The notes below the pieces were generated by a model. That model worked only from the letters and a program-made list of their open reading frames with translations. It ran no database searches and was not told the origin of the DNA. The position numbers and the translations under genes were made by a program. Positions 17,368-26,189 of a stretch of 64,000 nucleotides of DNA are shown here, piece after piece (position 1 is the first letter of the stretch; each line of letters opens with the position of its first letter). The stretch is from Bacteroidales bacterium (GTDB taxonomy: Bacteria > Bacteroidota > Bacteroidia > Bacteroidales > GCA-2748055). Location of the stretch: NCBI GenBank assembly GCA_021738565.1, contig JAIPBT010000004.1, forward strand, positions 1-64,000, read 5' to 3'.

Positions 17368-18303
17368 ATGCAAAATAAAAAATCTCAAAAATGGATCTTC
17401 ATTGTCAACCCAATCGCGGGAAACGGGGACGGGGAAAGAATGATCCCGGAACTGAAATCAAAGATTGAAGCCTTTAAGATCCCTGGTGAGATCGTGGTCA
17501 CAGAGAGACCCGGTCATGCCAGTGATCTCACTTCGAAATACGCTGATGAAGGTTTCAGCCATATCATAGCAGTGGGAGGAGACGGCACCATGAATGAAAT
17601 AGGGAAAATGCTTCTTGATAAAGAGGACATCATAACCGGCATCGTTCCCGCCGGTACAGGTAATGATTTTGTGCAGATCCTCGGGTTTCCGGACAGGTTT
17701 GAAGACCATCATTGGGAGATATTTTTCCGCCAGAGCATTATCAATATGGATTACGGAACCTGCAACGGTATTCCTTTCCTGAATGGAATGGGGTTGGGAT
17801 TTGATGCAGTAGTCGCAGCCAAGAATTACGTTGCCCCGGGTGAAACAAAAATGGGTGGTAAGGGAAAATACCTCAAAGCCATACTTGGAACACTTTTCTT
17901 TTTTAAAGAATACAGGGTCAAAATTCATAAGGACGGCAAGGTTAAAGAGACAGATTGCTTCATCAACACCATATCCAACGGAAGGCGGTATGCCGGGGGG
18001 TTTTACCTTACACCGCATGCGATAGCTAACGATGGATTGCTGGATATCTGTATGATAAAGAAACTGGGGCTGTTCAAACGCCTTGACATCCTGCTGAAGG
18101 TTTCAAAGGGTGCACATACAACCGATAAAAAAGTAAATTATTATACTACCGATCGTTTTGAAGTTGATTTTGGAAAAGAGGTGCCGTTCCATGTGGATGG
18201 TGAGGTATTATTTGCATCGAAATTTGATGTGAGGATATTTCCTTCAAAAATTCCTATTATCTTTAATCCCGAAGGAAATCATTACTTCCATATCGACAAA
18301 TAA
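17368..18303 (+). CDS. Diacylglycerol kinase-family lipid kinase (DagK/YegS type)
   Basis: A 311-residue protein of the DAGK catalytic family. The N-terminal motif is IVNPIAGNGDG (12-22). The nucleotide-binding GGDGT is at 70-74 and VPAGTGNDF follows near 95-103. It phosphorylates a lipid hydroxyl, most likely diacylglycerol, though related YegS proteins use phosphatidylglycerol. It lies 24 bp after plsC and 2 bp before a HAD phosphatase, so phosphatidic-acid turnover is a reasonable pathway. Confidence 0.9.
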   Translation: MQNKKSQKWIFIVNPIAGNGDGERMIPELKSKIEAFKIPGEIVVTERPGHASDLTSKYADEGFSHIIAVGGDGTMNEIGKMLLDKEDIITGIVPAGTGNDFVQILGFPDRFEDHHWEIFFRQSIINMDYGTCNGIPFLNGMGLGFDAVVAAKNYVAPGETKMGGKGKYLKAILGTLFFFKEYRVKIHKDGKVKETDCFINTISNGRRYAGGFYLTPHAIANDGLLDICMIKKLGLFKRLDILLKVSKGAHTTDKKVNYYTTDRFEVDFGKEVPFHVDGEVLFASKFDVRIFPSKIPIIFNPEGNHYFHIDK

Positions 18304-18305
18304 TT

Positions 18306-18962
18306 GTGAAGAACGGGCATTCATACCTGGCAGCATTTGACCTGGACAAAACCATACTCTCCGTTAACAGCAGCAGGCTCGTGGTAAAGGCCTCAAGAAA
18401 AATGGGGCTGATGAGTGCAAGACAACTGCGTCAGGCAATTTTATACTCAGTTGTCTACCAGTTTGACCTTAAAGATCCCAACGAAATAGTTCTATCTATG
18501 ATGAAGTGGCTTAAGGGTTTAAACGAAAAAGATGTAGCTGGCATGGCAACCTCCCTGATCCTTCCCCTCATGCTTGAATCGATCCGGCCCGAAATTCTTG
18601 ACGAAATAGCACGTCACCGTGATAACAATGCATATTTGCTTCTGCTTTCATCAGCAATGCCTTACCTGTGCAACCCTGTGGCAGAACATTTGAAACTGGA
18701 TGAGGTGCTCTGCTCTTCCCTTGAAACAAAAGAAGGTGTATTCACGGGAAGATCAAACGGAAACCTGGTTTTCGGAAGGGAAAAAGCCAGACAGATGATC
18801 TCATTTTGCAATTCCCATAATTTTGATATTGATACTGCCTGGTATTACGGGGACGCCTATACCGACAGGTTCATACTTCGCTCCATTGGAAATCCGGTTT
18901 GCGTAAAGCCCGAAATAAAACTGGGCCTGATGGCACGCAGAAAAGGATGGAAGATCATCTGA
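18306..18962 (+). CDS. HAD-superfamily phosphatase (SerB-like subclass IB)
   Basis: A 218-residue HAD hydrolase. Motif I is FDLDKT with nucleophile D12 and acid/base D14. Motif II is a serine in LLLLSSAMP and motif IV is YYGDAYTDRF. A helical cap lies between motifs I and II, as in the SerB/phosphatidylglycerophosphatase-like IB group. The start is GTG at 18306, only 2 bp after the lipid kinase stop, so translation is probably coupled. The context suggests a phospholipid-phosphate or glycerophosphate substrate, but this is inference. Confidence 0.83.
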   Translation: MKNGHSYLAAFDLDKTILSVNSSRLVVKASRKMGLMSARQLRQAILYSVVYQFDLKDPNEIVLSMMKWLKGLNEKDVAGMATSLILPLMLESIRPEILDEIARHRDNNAYLLLLSSAMPYLCNPVAEHLKLDEVLCSSLETKEGVFTGRSNGNLVFGREKARQMISFCNSHNFDIDTAWYYGDAYTDRFILRSIGNPVCVKPEIKLGLMARRKGWKII

Positions 18963-18991
18963 CCTCCACCTAACTTGCTGATTCACTTTTC

Positions 18992-19843
18992 CTATCCCTC
19001 AACATAATCCCAGTCCCTGATGGGCTCAAATTTTTTTATGGCTTCCTTTGCAGAAGGATGCATCAGGGCCGACTCAACGGAAACTGCCGGGATCTCTTCT
19101 TCGACCAGTCCATTTTTAATGAAAATGAAATTAAATCCCAGCGCATTGGCCCCTGCAAGCCTGTATCCTTTTTTCTCTGCTAGCCTGGTCATTGCCACAG
19201 GCGATGCACCATGATAAACAGGGTGTTTGCCGGGAAATGTATAATCAGGATCATAAGGGACAACAATATTCTCCATTCCAAACTCATTGTGTGTTTCAAT
19301 GATAACGACAAGGGGATCCACGACATTGATCACATCCCAGATCCAGTAATCGTTGCCGTCAATATCTATGGACAACAATCCTATTTCACCTTCAAAACCT
19401 GCGCTTCCGATCAAATCGTTCACATTCTCGCGAGTCACCTTTGAACAAATGAACCTCGGTTTGTAATACCAGGGATGGGGATATTTTGCAAAAAACCTCT
19501 GCCCTCTTCTGATGCTCTTTTTGTTTGCATCGATAAACAACCCGTGCCAGCCAAAATTGAAATAAAGGTTGGCTGAGTTGCTGTTGACCCCGTCGTCGGA
19601 ACCAATTTCTACAAAAGTTTTGTTGTTCATTCCGATAACTGAAAAAATAAAAAGCAGCTTCCCATCCTCTTCAAACTGTGAAAACACCCTGAAACCCGTT
19701 TCACTCAATGGCGGCAATGCAGATGTTTTTGCAACTTCTCTGTAATGATGGAACAGCTGTCGCTGGCTGATCTGTACCGATGGATTGAACCGGTTCCTGA
19801 CCTTTGCAATAAGGAGCCGGTCCTTTATAAAATTCTTTATCAT
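18992..19843 (-). CDS. FkbM-like SAM-dependent methyltransferase
   Basis: A 283-residue protein with a Rossmann-type SAM site (FVEIGSDDGVNSNSA, about residue 85; FIDAN at the end of the second strand). LLSIDIDGNDYWIWD follows (about 150-164), the arrangement of FkbM methyltransferases that O-methylate sugars or polyketides. There is no membrane segment. It converges on the HAD gene (29 bp gap) and its upstream region carries a mobile-element copy starting at 19946. The substrate is unknown; a surface glycan is the usual guess. Confidence 0.7.
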   Translation of the reverse strand: MIKNFIKDRLLIAKVRNRFNPSVQISQRQLFHHYREVAKTSALPPLSETGFRVFSQFEEDGKLLFIFSVIGMNNKTFVEIGSDDGVNSNSANLYFNFGWHGLFIDANKKSIRRGQRFFAKYPHPWYYKPRFICSKVTRENVNDLIGSAGFEGEIGLLSIDIDGNDYWIWDVINVVDPLVVIIETHNEFGMENIVVPYDPDYTFPGKHPVYHGASPVAMTRLAEKKGYRLAGANALGFNFIFIKNGLVEEEIPAVSVESALMHPSAKEAIKKFEPIRDWDYVEG

Positions 19844-19937
19844 GGATTTGCTTTATGGTATTATGAAATTACCATAAAGATAGCACGAAATACATTACCC
19901 CAATGTTGTTCTGCACATAGATCCACAGGGATAAAAC

Positions 19938-20093
19938 CTACTTAGTGTCTGTCCATTAAGTCCGATAGCTGCATTGCTGCAAAAATCTTAAATCCTCGAA
20001 TACGTTAGTATACTGCGGTTTAAGATTTTTGCGCGCTTTGCTCTCGAACTTTATGATCCAGCCACTCCAACTTTATTGACAAGCACTACTTAG
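19938..20093 (+). mobile_element. MITE-like element copy A (140 bp) with 8-bp target duplication
   Basis: The element proper is 19946-20085. It starts TGTCTGTCCATTAAGTCCG and ends TTGACAAGCA, with imperfect terminal inverted repeats (TGTCTGTCC versus TGCTTGTCA). Identical octamers CTACTTAG flank it at 19938-19945 and 20086-20093. The interior contains a perfect 14-bp inverted repeat (arms GCAAAAATCTTAAA/TTTAAGATTTTTGC, about 19979-20031). It has no open reading frame, so any movement would need a transposase supplied in trans. Confidence 0.75.
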
Positions 20094-20134
20094 TGTCTGT
20101 CCATTAAGTCCGATAGCTGCATTGCTGCAAAAAT
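20094..20134 (+). mobile_element. MITE-like element copy B, left end only
   Basis: Starting directly after the right target duplication of copy A, 41 bp repeat the left end of copy A exactly (19946-19986). The similarity then stops, so this is a remnant of a tandem second copy. Confidence 0.7.
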
Positions 20135-20195
20135 TAAAACAGAAAGATATCTCAGGAAACTGGATTAGTACGTTAAGAATAGTAATTTTATTTTT

Positions 20196-20211
20196 GGTTC
20201 ATCAATGAACC
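20196..20211. promoter_or_regulatory. Palindromic operator candidate
   Basis: A perfect inverted repeat with 7-bp arms, GGTTCAT-CA-ATGAACC. It lies exactly between a TTTTTGG sequence and the TAATTTTG -7 box of the gene at 20239, where a bound repressor would block transcription. No regulator gene is adjacent. Confidence 0.45.
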
Positions 20212-20213
20212 TA

Positions 20214-20221
20214 TAATTTTG
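20214..20221 (+). promoter_or_regulatory. -7 promoter element of the CDP-alcohol phosphotransferase gene
   Basis: TAATTTTG matches TAnnTTTG fully, 17 nt upstream of the ATG at 20239. A TTG at 20194-20196 could be the -33 element, with a somewhat short 17-bp spacer. Confidence 0.5.
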
Positions 20222-20238
20222 GAACAACTGAATACATT

Positions 20239-20913
20239 ATGAAATCCCACAAATACAATGATTTGATCAACAAAGTCTTTAAAGACAGGACCAGAACAAA
20301 CCTTCTGAAAACACACGAGCAAAGACTTATTTGCTGGCTTGTTCAGCGGATACCCGGGTGGGTCACCTCCGATTTTCTCACAGGAATCGGACTCGCAGGG
20401 AACATCATCGTATCGGGTAGTTTTATCCTCGCTGCTTTGCTGAACAGAAACTGGCTGATGCTGGGCCTGGCAGGTTTCATCATCAACTGGTTCGGAGATT
20501 CCCTTGACGGAAGACTTGCCTATTACCGGAACAAGCCAAGAAAGAATTACGGTTTTTCACTGGACGTCACAATCGACTGGATCAGCATCATCATTGTTGG
20601 GTTTGGTTATATTGTTTATGCACAGGATGCATGGGAACTTCTCGGTTATGGATTCGTTGTCATGTACGGTTGGGAAATGATCCTTGCGTTGATCAGGTAC
20701 AAGCTGACCGGGCAATACATAATTGATTCCGGGAAGGCCGGCCCCACCGAAGTAAGGATCATTATCAGCCTGATGATGATCATGGAAGTACTGTTCCCCG
20801 GTTCATTGAACTATCTTGCCGGAATGGCGGTCCTTGTCCTGTTCGTTGTGAACATTGTTGACACAAATATTCTGCTTAAGGTGGCAGATGGCATAGATAA
20901 AAATAATAAGTAA
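20239..20913 (+). CDS. CDP-alcohol phosphatidyltransferase-family protein
   Basis: A 224-residue membrane protein with about six hydrophobic helices. It contains most of the CDP-OH signature DGxxAR(x8)GxxxDxxxD, read here as DSLDGRLAYYRNKPRKNYG followed by FSLDVTID. The final metal-binding aspartates are present, but the Arg after Ala is replaced by Tyr and the spacer to Gly is one residue longer. It should transfer a phospho-alcohol group from a CDP-lipid or CDP-alcohol; the exact substrate is unclear. It has its own promoter with an operator-like palindrome. Confidence 0.78.
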   Translation: MKSHKYNDLINKVFKDRTRTNLLKTHEQRLICWLVQRIPGWVTSDFLTGIGLAGNIIVSGSFILAALLNRNWLMLGLAGFIINWFGDSLDGRLAYYRNKPRKNYGFSLDVTIDWISIIIVGFGYIVYAQDAWELLGYGFVVMYGWEMILALIRYKLTGQYIIDSGKAGPTEVRIIISLMMIMEVLFPGSLNYLAGMAVLVLFVVNIVDTNILLKVADGIDKNNK

Positions 20914-20928
20914 CTTCATAACTTATTT

Positions 20929-23900
20929 TTATTTTTCATCCCTGGGTCCGAATCCTCCCCCACCCGGGGTATGTATTTCAAGCCTGTCTCCTTGTGTAAG
21001 CTGCAGGTTTGCTATACCAGTCAGTTTGTGCCTTGTACCGTCCTTCTTTATCAGGAACTGCTCCCCTTTTTTTCCCGGCGCTCCCCCCTCCATGCCGTAA
21101 GGTCCGGATTGACGGCGTTGTGTAAGCAGTGAAAGGTGAACCGGTTCCCGGAACTCATAGATCCTTGTCATACCATCCCCACCATTCCATTTGCCTTTGC
21201 CCCCTGAACCTTTCCTTATGCTTGCCTCCAAAATCCTGACCGGGTACCTGTGTTCAATCACTTCCGGGTCGGTGATGCGGGTATTGGTCATGTGGTGATG
21301 CACTGCATCGGACCCGTGAAATCCATTCCCGGCACCAGTTCCCCCGGCCAGTGTTTCATAATATCCAAAGCTTGTATTACCAAACAATACATTGTTCATG
21401 GTCCCCTGCGATGCTGCCATCGTGCCGAAGGCTTTCAGCAGGGTATCTGTAAGCCGCTGACTGATCTCAACATTGCCTCCGACAACAGCAGGACACTCAG
21501 CTGGGTCGTCTGGAAAATCAGGATTCAGCATCCCTTTCGGGACAATAATTTCAACCGGTTCCAACAGTCCGTCGTTCAGAGGTATGGGTTCGTCAAGCAA
21601 CAACCTCAACACATATATAACCACACTGTGAACGATTGCAACAGTGGCATTCATATTCTTAGCGTGTACCGGGGCACTTCCGGTAAAGTCGATGATGCAG
21701 TTTTCTTTTGTTTTTTTGATCTTTACATGTATGGCGCTTCCGTCATCCAGCTCTTCAAATGCTGAATATTCTCCATCCTTTATCTTATTCAGTGTATGCT
21801 TCATTCGATCAGCCGCATGCTTTCGCAATGCATCGAAAAATCCCGTTACTTTAATCCTTCCAAACGTCTTGATCAGTTCAAGTACTGCATCTCTGCCCTT
21901 TTTATTGGCAGCAAGTGCAGCATTCAGATCAGCCATGTTCTCTTCAGGATTCCGCGTAGGAAAAGGAGCATTGGTAAGAACATCATACATGCCCTTCCAG
22001 TTGGCCTGTCCGTTTTCAACAAGCAGGAACGGTTCAATGACCACTCCCTCCTGTATCAGACTTGTTGCAGACGGGGGCATGGAACCGGGAGAAATACCTC
22101 CGATCTCACTGTGATGGGCGCGGTTCACTACAAATCCCGAAAGCTGCGTTTCATCATCAAATACAGGGCTGATCGTTGTAACATCGGGCAGGTGGGATCC
22201 ACCGAATCCGGGATGGTTCGTAACCACAGTATCTCCGGGTTTGAAGGTTATTTTCTTCATCAGGGTTTTCACACACACACTTAAACCTCCAAGGTGCACA
22301 GGAATATGAGGTGCATTTGCCACCAGGTTTCCCTTCGCGTCAAGCAGTGCACATGAAAAGTCCAGCCGCTCCTTTATGTTTACAGAAAAGGCGGTGCGCT
22401 GCAACATGGCTCCCATGTTTTCTGCAATGGCCATAAACCGGTTGGTGAAAAGTTCGAGATCTGCCTCATATGGCCTGCTTTTCTTTTTCACTTGCATGTT
22501 GCCATGCGCTGTCATCATTCCGGTTCTGTTTTCATACATTTGATAGTGCCAACCGGACTCAATAAATGTGGTGCTGAATTTATCGAGCAGAACCGCCGGA
22601 CCTTCAATTACATCTCCGGGCTTTAACAAATCTGTTCGATACACCGAAGCGCCATGGCTGATCAATCGAACCGGTTCCGGGGTACTTTTATTTTCCGGTA
22701 ATTTTGAAGATTCTGATTGCCCGGTTATATCAGAAGCCACCACCCGTATTGCTTCTATTTCAACAGGCCGGTCAACCGAATGACCGTATACTGTTTTGTA
22801 GGTAGTTTTAAACCTTGCTGACAGATCATCATTCTTTTCATACGCTATTGCAATTGAGTTGTTCTGTCCTGCATATCTAAGAAAGATCTTTCTGCTCCTG
22901 ATCTCTGTCTTGTGCTTTGAGATACCTTCCTGCAAAAGGTTTTCAATCGCTTCATTTTCCAGGGAAGCTATATGATCCCCAACTGTTTCCTCCATTTCTT
23001 CAAGGGTTTTAAGTATCTGCCCTTCAGCAAACCTCTCAATCCTCGCTTTCCCGATCCCGAACGCACTCAACAATCCTGCTTCTTCAGGAAGAATGATTTT
23101 CTCTATACCGAGCAACGAAGCAATACTACATGCATGCAAGCCTCCGGCACCTCCAAAGGATACCAGGCTGTATTCCGATGGATCATAACCTTTCTGTACC
23201 GAAATTTTCTTTATGGCTCCTGCCATTATTTCGTTTGCAATCGTGAGGAAGCTTTCAATCAGATCCGGTAATGCGGGCTTTTTTCCAGTTGAACTTCCAA
23301 TCTCCTCTGCAAGTTTTTCCAGGGCTGCTTTTGCAGCTTCCGGATAGATCGGGATGGAAAAATTATCCGCTTGTAGTTTTTCTGCCAGTAGGTTAATGTC
23401 TGTAATTGTCAATGGTCCCCCGGCTCCGTAACATGTCGGACCCGGCGCTGCACCTGCACTTGCCGGCCCCACAAAAAGTCTATATCCGTCATATCCGCAG
23501 ATGGATCCTCCCCCTGCAGCAACGGTCTCAATATTTAAGGCCGGGGACATAATATGTGCCGTGCCGACCTGAAGCTCATAGAGATAATCAAATTCGCCGT
23601 CGTACCGGCTCACATCTGTACTTGTACCCCCCATATCAAATGTGATCAAATGAGATTCACCCACAGACTCACCTTTAATTACCGCACCGACCACACCGCC
23701 CGCCGGACCACTCAACAGACTGTCAATCGGTTTGTAGCAACTTGCCTTTACCAGACCTCCTGCACTTGTCATCACACGCAGGTTCCTGCTTCCGAGCTGC
23801 ACCCCAATTTCATCCAGGTAATTTCGTATAATGGGCGACAAATAAGCATTTACCACCGTGGTTTCTGTTCGATCGAGCAATTTGATCATCCCAGAAAGTT

Positions 23901-24693
23901 CCGAAGATACCGATACATCCGAAAATCCATGCTTTTCTAAAATGTTCGCCACTTCCCGTTCATGAGTTGGATTGATGTACGCATTTAACAAGGATACGGC
24001 AATACTCTTACTATCTTTATTTTCAATATTTAATAACTCTCTTTCTAAAGTTTTAGTTTGAATGGGTTCACTTATCTCTCCCAGATGATTGATTCGTTCT
24101 TTTACTGTAATTACTCCTGAGGTCAGGGGGGTGGGTTTGCTTATCTTTTTCGCGAAAATATCCGGTCGTTGCTGATTCCCGATCTCCAGGATGTCTTTGA
24201 ATCCGTCGGTGGTAATCAGTAAGGTCTCCGCTCCACGTTTTTCGAGCAATGCATTGGTACCTTTTGTAGTTCCCAATCGAATTTCCATTGGAGGGAAAGG
24301 AGTTCCGGGAGGTGTCTCTGTTATCATTCGTATCCCCAGTACCGGGGCTTCCTCCCCTGTGTAGATTTCAAAGGTGAAGTTGCTGCTGATATGTTTTTCT
24401 TTAATTGAGGTATTTAATCTAAGTACTCTTTGCACCGGATCGTATTCCTCAACCATGTATTCATGTTCGGGAACTGAAGTAAAAATCAAACGGAATCCCC
24501 TGATGAAATCTTTCTTCACCTCCCATGATTCATTGACAATGAATTCATTTTTCGAAATCCATGATGCGATACTGCCTCTCAGCTTGCCGCTGCTTAGTAG
24601 CTTCCGACAAATAATTTCACCTTCAGGAGACAGGGCAATGCAATCTGTAAAAGTGCCGCCCGTATCTATATGTATCTTATAAATATCTTTCAT
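20929..24693 (-). CDS. 5-oxoprolinase-type hydantoinase (HyuA-HyuB fusion)
   Basis: A 1254-residue fusion. The N-terminal HyuA part (about 1-700) begins HIDTGGTFTDC and includes a Gly-rich ATP-site region (ETVAAGGGSICGYDG and FVGPASAGAAPGP). The HyuB part starts near residue 738 (LELFTNRFMAIAENMGAMLQR). Full-length fusions are typical of ATP-dependent 5-oxoprolinase, which opens 5-oxo-L-proline to glutamate; related enzymes open hydantoins. There is no signal peptide, so it is cytoplasmic. It follows the Nramp-like gene by 10 bp. A gamma-glutamyltransferase (46589) elsewhere in the window could supply 5-oxoproline precursors, but it is not linked to this operon. Confidence 0.9.
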   Translation of the reverse strand: MKDIYKIHIDTGGTFTDCIALSPEGEIICRKLLSSGKLRGSIASWISKNEFIVNESWEVKKDFIRGFRLIFTSVPEHEYMVEEYDPVQRVLRLNTSIKEKHISSNFTFEIYTGEEAPVLGIRMITETPPGTPFPPMEIRLGTTKGTNALLEKRGAETLLITTDGFKDILEIGNQQRPDIFAKKISKPTPLTSGVITVKERINHLGEISEPIQTKTLERELLNIENKDSKSIAVSLLNAYINPTHEREVANILEKHGFSDVSVSSELSGMIKLLDRTETTVVNAYLSPIIRNYLDEIGVQLGSRNLRVMTSAGGLVKASCYKPIDSLLSGPAGGVVGAVIKGESVGESHLITFDMGGTSTDVSRYDGEFDYLYELQVGTAHIMSPALNIETVAAGGGSICGYDGYRLFVGPASAGAAPGPTCYGAGGPLTITDINLLAEKLQADNFSIPIYPEAAKAALEKLAEEIGSSTGKKPALPDLIESFLTIANEIMAGAIKKISVQKGYDPSEYSLVSFGGAGGLHACSIASLLGIEKIILPEEAGLLSAFGIGKARIERFAEGQILKTLEEMEETVGDHIASLENEAIENLLQEGISKHKTEIRSRKIFLRYAGQNNSIAIAYEKNDDLSARFKTTYKTVYGHSVDRPVEIEAIRVVASDITGQSESSKLPENKSTPEPVRLISHGASVYRTDLLKPGDVIEGPAVLLDKFSTTFIESGWHYQMYENRTGMMTAHGNMQVKKKSRPYEADLELFTNRFMAIAENMGAMLQRTAFSVNIKERLDFSCALLDAKGNLVANAPHIPVHLGGLSVCVKTLMKKITFKPGDTVVTNHPGFGGSHLPDVTTISPVFDDETQLSGFVVNRAHHSEIGGISPGSMPPSATSLIQEGVVIEPFLLVENGQANWKGMYDVLTNAPFPTRNPEENMADLNAALAANKKGRDAVLELIKTFGRIKVTGFFDALRKHAADRMKHTLNKIKDGEYSAFEELDDGSAIHVKIKKTKENCIIDFTGSAPVHAKNMNATVAIVHSVVIYVLRLLLDEPIPLNDGLLEPVEIIVPKGMLNPDFPDDPAECPAVVGGNVEISQRLTDTLLKAFGTMAASQGTMNNVLFGNTSFGYYETLAGGTGAGNGFHGSDAVHHHMTNTRITDPEVIEHRYPVRILEASIRKGSGGKGKWNGGDGMTRIYEFREPVHLSLLTQRRQSGPYGMEGGAPGKKGEQFLIKKDGTRHKLTGIANLQLTQGDRLEIHTPGGGGFGPRDEK

Positions 24694-24703
24694 CCGTGGT
24701 GCA

Positions 24704-26026
24704 TCAGTTAATGGATCTGAAATTTCGCCTTCTGAAAATATACAGGTAGAAAAGTCCCGTAATCATTGCAGAGATTGTGGCATAGACTACAAATGCCAAT
24801 CCCGGTTTTTCGATTGTAATGCCAAGGGACCCTGAAATTGAGAGTACCAGGTTGTTCAGTCCAATGACTACGGTCATAATAAGTGTTAATCCAAGCGCCA
24901 CTGAGTTCAGTGGATGATTCTGCTTACCCATCAGTCTTGTATCATGAACGAAGTAAACCAGGATAAAACTTACAATCGGAAGGACCAGTCCGTTGAGTGC
25001 CTGTGCCAGGATGATCGCCGGAACAGGCTTCACATTCGTCATCCCAAATGCCATCCCTATACCCAGCACGACCATCCATGATAGTCTGAAATACCACCCG
25101 TTGTAATCCCACTTTTTACTGTTGCTGTTGCCAAACAAACTCTTCAGGGTAATGGCGGAAGCCAGGGGCGCTGTGATCGCGGAAGTAAAGCCTGCCGCAA
25201 AGAGCCCGATCCCCAGAATAAGATTGCCATTTACCATTGATTTTTGCGAAAGTGCCTCTGCCAGCCCCTGAAAACTGAATGCTCCTTTGACAGAGTCACC
25301 CACAACAATTACCGACAATGAAAAAATACCTCCCAGCAGGATCGCTACCGATAGTCCCCAGCGCATTTCGGATATCCTGCTTACCCCCTTGCTTATTCCG
25401 GATCCCAAAAAGAGGTTATAGGGTACAATCGTGGTGCCTATAAGTGCAAGCGCAAGCCAGGGGGCTTCGGAACCGGATGGCATTGAAGGAATGAACAGTC
25501 CTTTTAGCACCTCATTTACCGGCGGTGCAATTCGTATGGCGGTATATAGAAAAAGTATCCCGAGGATCATAACCAGGATGCCCATGAAACGGGAAATGAA
25601 CTTGAGCGACGGAACGAGCAGTATTGCCACGGCAAATCCTCCCAATGCAGGAACAATCAACTTGTCCAACTTCGGAAATACCAGCATGATCCCTTCCCTT
25701 GCACCGATAAGGTTTCCCATTTCATATGCGGCAGCTCCCCCGCAGATTGCCAGGACAATGAGTCCGGGCAACACCATGGCGAATCTGCTTTCCCTGGTTC
25801 GTAGTGATATGATCTCCCCGATGTTCTTTCCTGAGAGAATTGTAATCCGTGATGCAGCTTCCTGCAGTAAAAGGCAGGCCAGTGTGGAGAACAGCAATAC
25901 CCACATCAGGCTGGTTCCAAAGAGGGACCCGGATCTTGCCGCAGTTGTCACTGTGCCGGGGCCAATGAATGCAGCAGATACGATCGACCAGAAAAGTATG
26001 TTCAGTATGCGATGCCGGAATTTCAT
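24704..26026 (-). CDS. Nramp-family transporter lacking the usual metal-site residues
   Basis: A 440-residue protein with about 11 membrane helices and the Nramp fold. In true metal transporters helix 1 carries DPGN and helix 6 carries MPH. Here helix 1 reads IGPGT (21-25), with Gly for Asp and Thr for Asn. Helix 6 reads VPYN (201-204), with Val for Met and Tyr for His. It therefore probably does not bind Mn or Fe in the usual way. It lies 10 bp before the 5-oxoprolinase gene. B. subtilis has an Nramp-family gene, ycsG, in its 5-oxoprolinase operon, so uptake of 5-oxoproline or a related solute is a reasonable inference. Confidence 0.85.
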   Translation of the reverse strand: MKFRHRILNILFWSIVSAAFIGPGTVTTAARSGSLFGTSLMWVLLFSTLACLLLQEAASRITILSGKNIGEIISLRTRESRFAMVLPGLIVLAICGGAAAYEMGNLIGAREGIMLVFPKLDKLIVPALGGFAVAILLVPSLKFISRFMGILVMILGILFLYTAIRIAPPVNEVLKGLFIPSMPSGSEAPWLALALIGTTIVPYNLFLGSGISKGVSRISEMRWGLSVAILLGGIFSLSVIVVGDSVKGAFSFQGLAEALSQKSMVNGNLILGIGLFAAGFTSAITAPLASAITLKSLFGNSNSKKWDYNGWYFRLSWMVVLGIGMAFGMTNVKPVPAIILAQALNGLVLPIVSFILVYFVHDTRLMGKQNHPLNSVALGLTLIMTVVIGLNNLVLSISGSLGITIEKPGLAFVVYATISAMITGLFYLYIFRRRNFRSIN

Positions 26027-26029
26027 GAC

Positions 26030-26189
26030 CTAGTTAATGTTTGTCAATATAGTCGGGTGGCTGGATCATAATGTTCGTTTGCAAGGCCTGCGAAGTCGGG
26101 AAATGCGGAGTCCCGATATATTATCGGGATGAGCAATTTCCCGACGAGCGTAACGCAGCAAACGGACATTATGGACAGACACTAGTTAA
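26030..26189 (-). mobile_element. MITE-like element copy C (144 bp) with 8-bp target duplication
   Basis: Element 26038-26181, flanked by identical octamers CTAGTTAA at 26030-26037 and 26182-26189. On the minus strand it starts TGTCTGTCCATAATGTCCG and ends ATTGACAAACA, the same ends as copies A and D. The middle is different and GC-rich, with CCCGAT/ATCGGG hairpins. The stop codon (TAG) of the DUF2891 gene lies inside the right duplication. It separates that gene from the Nramp-like gene. Confidence 0.78.

Noticed and set aside
25431..26033. A 200-codon open frame antisense to the Nramp-like gene
   Set aside because: It mirrors the transmembrane gene in composition; the sense gene has clear family motifs.
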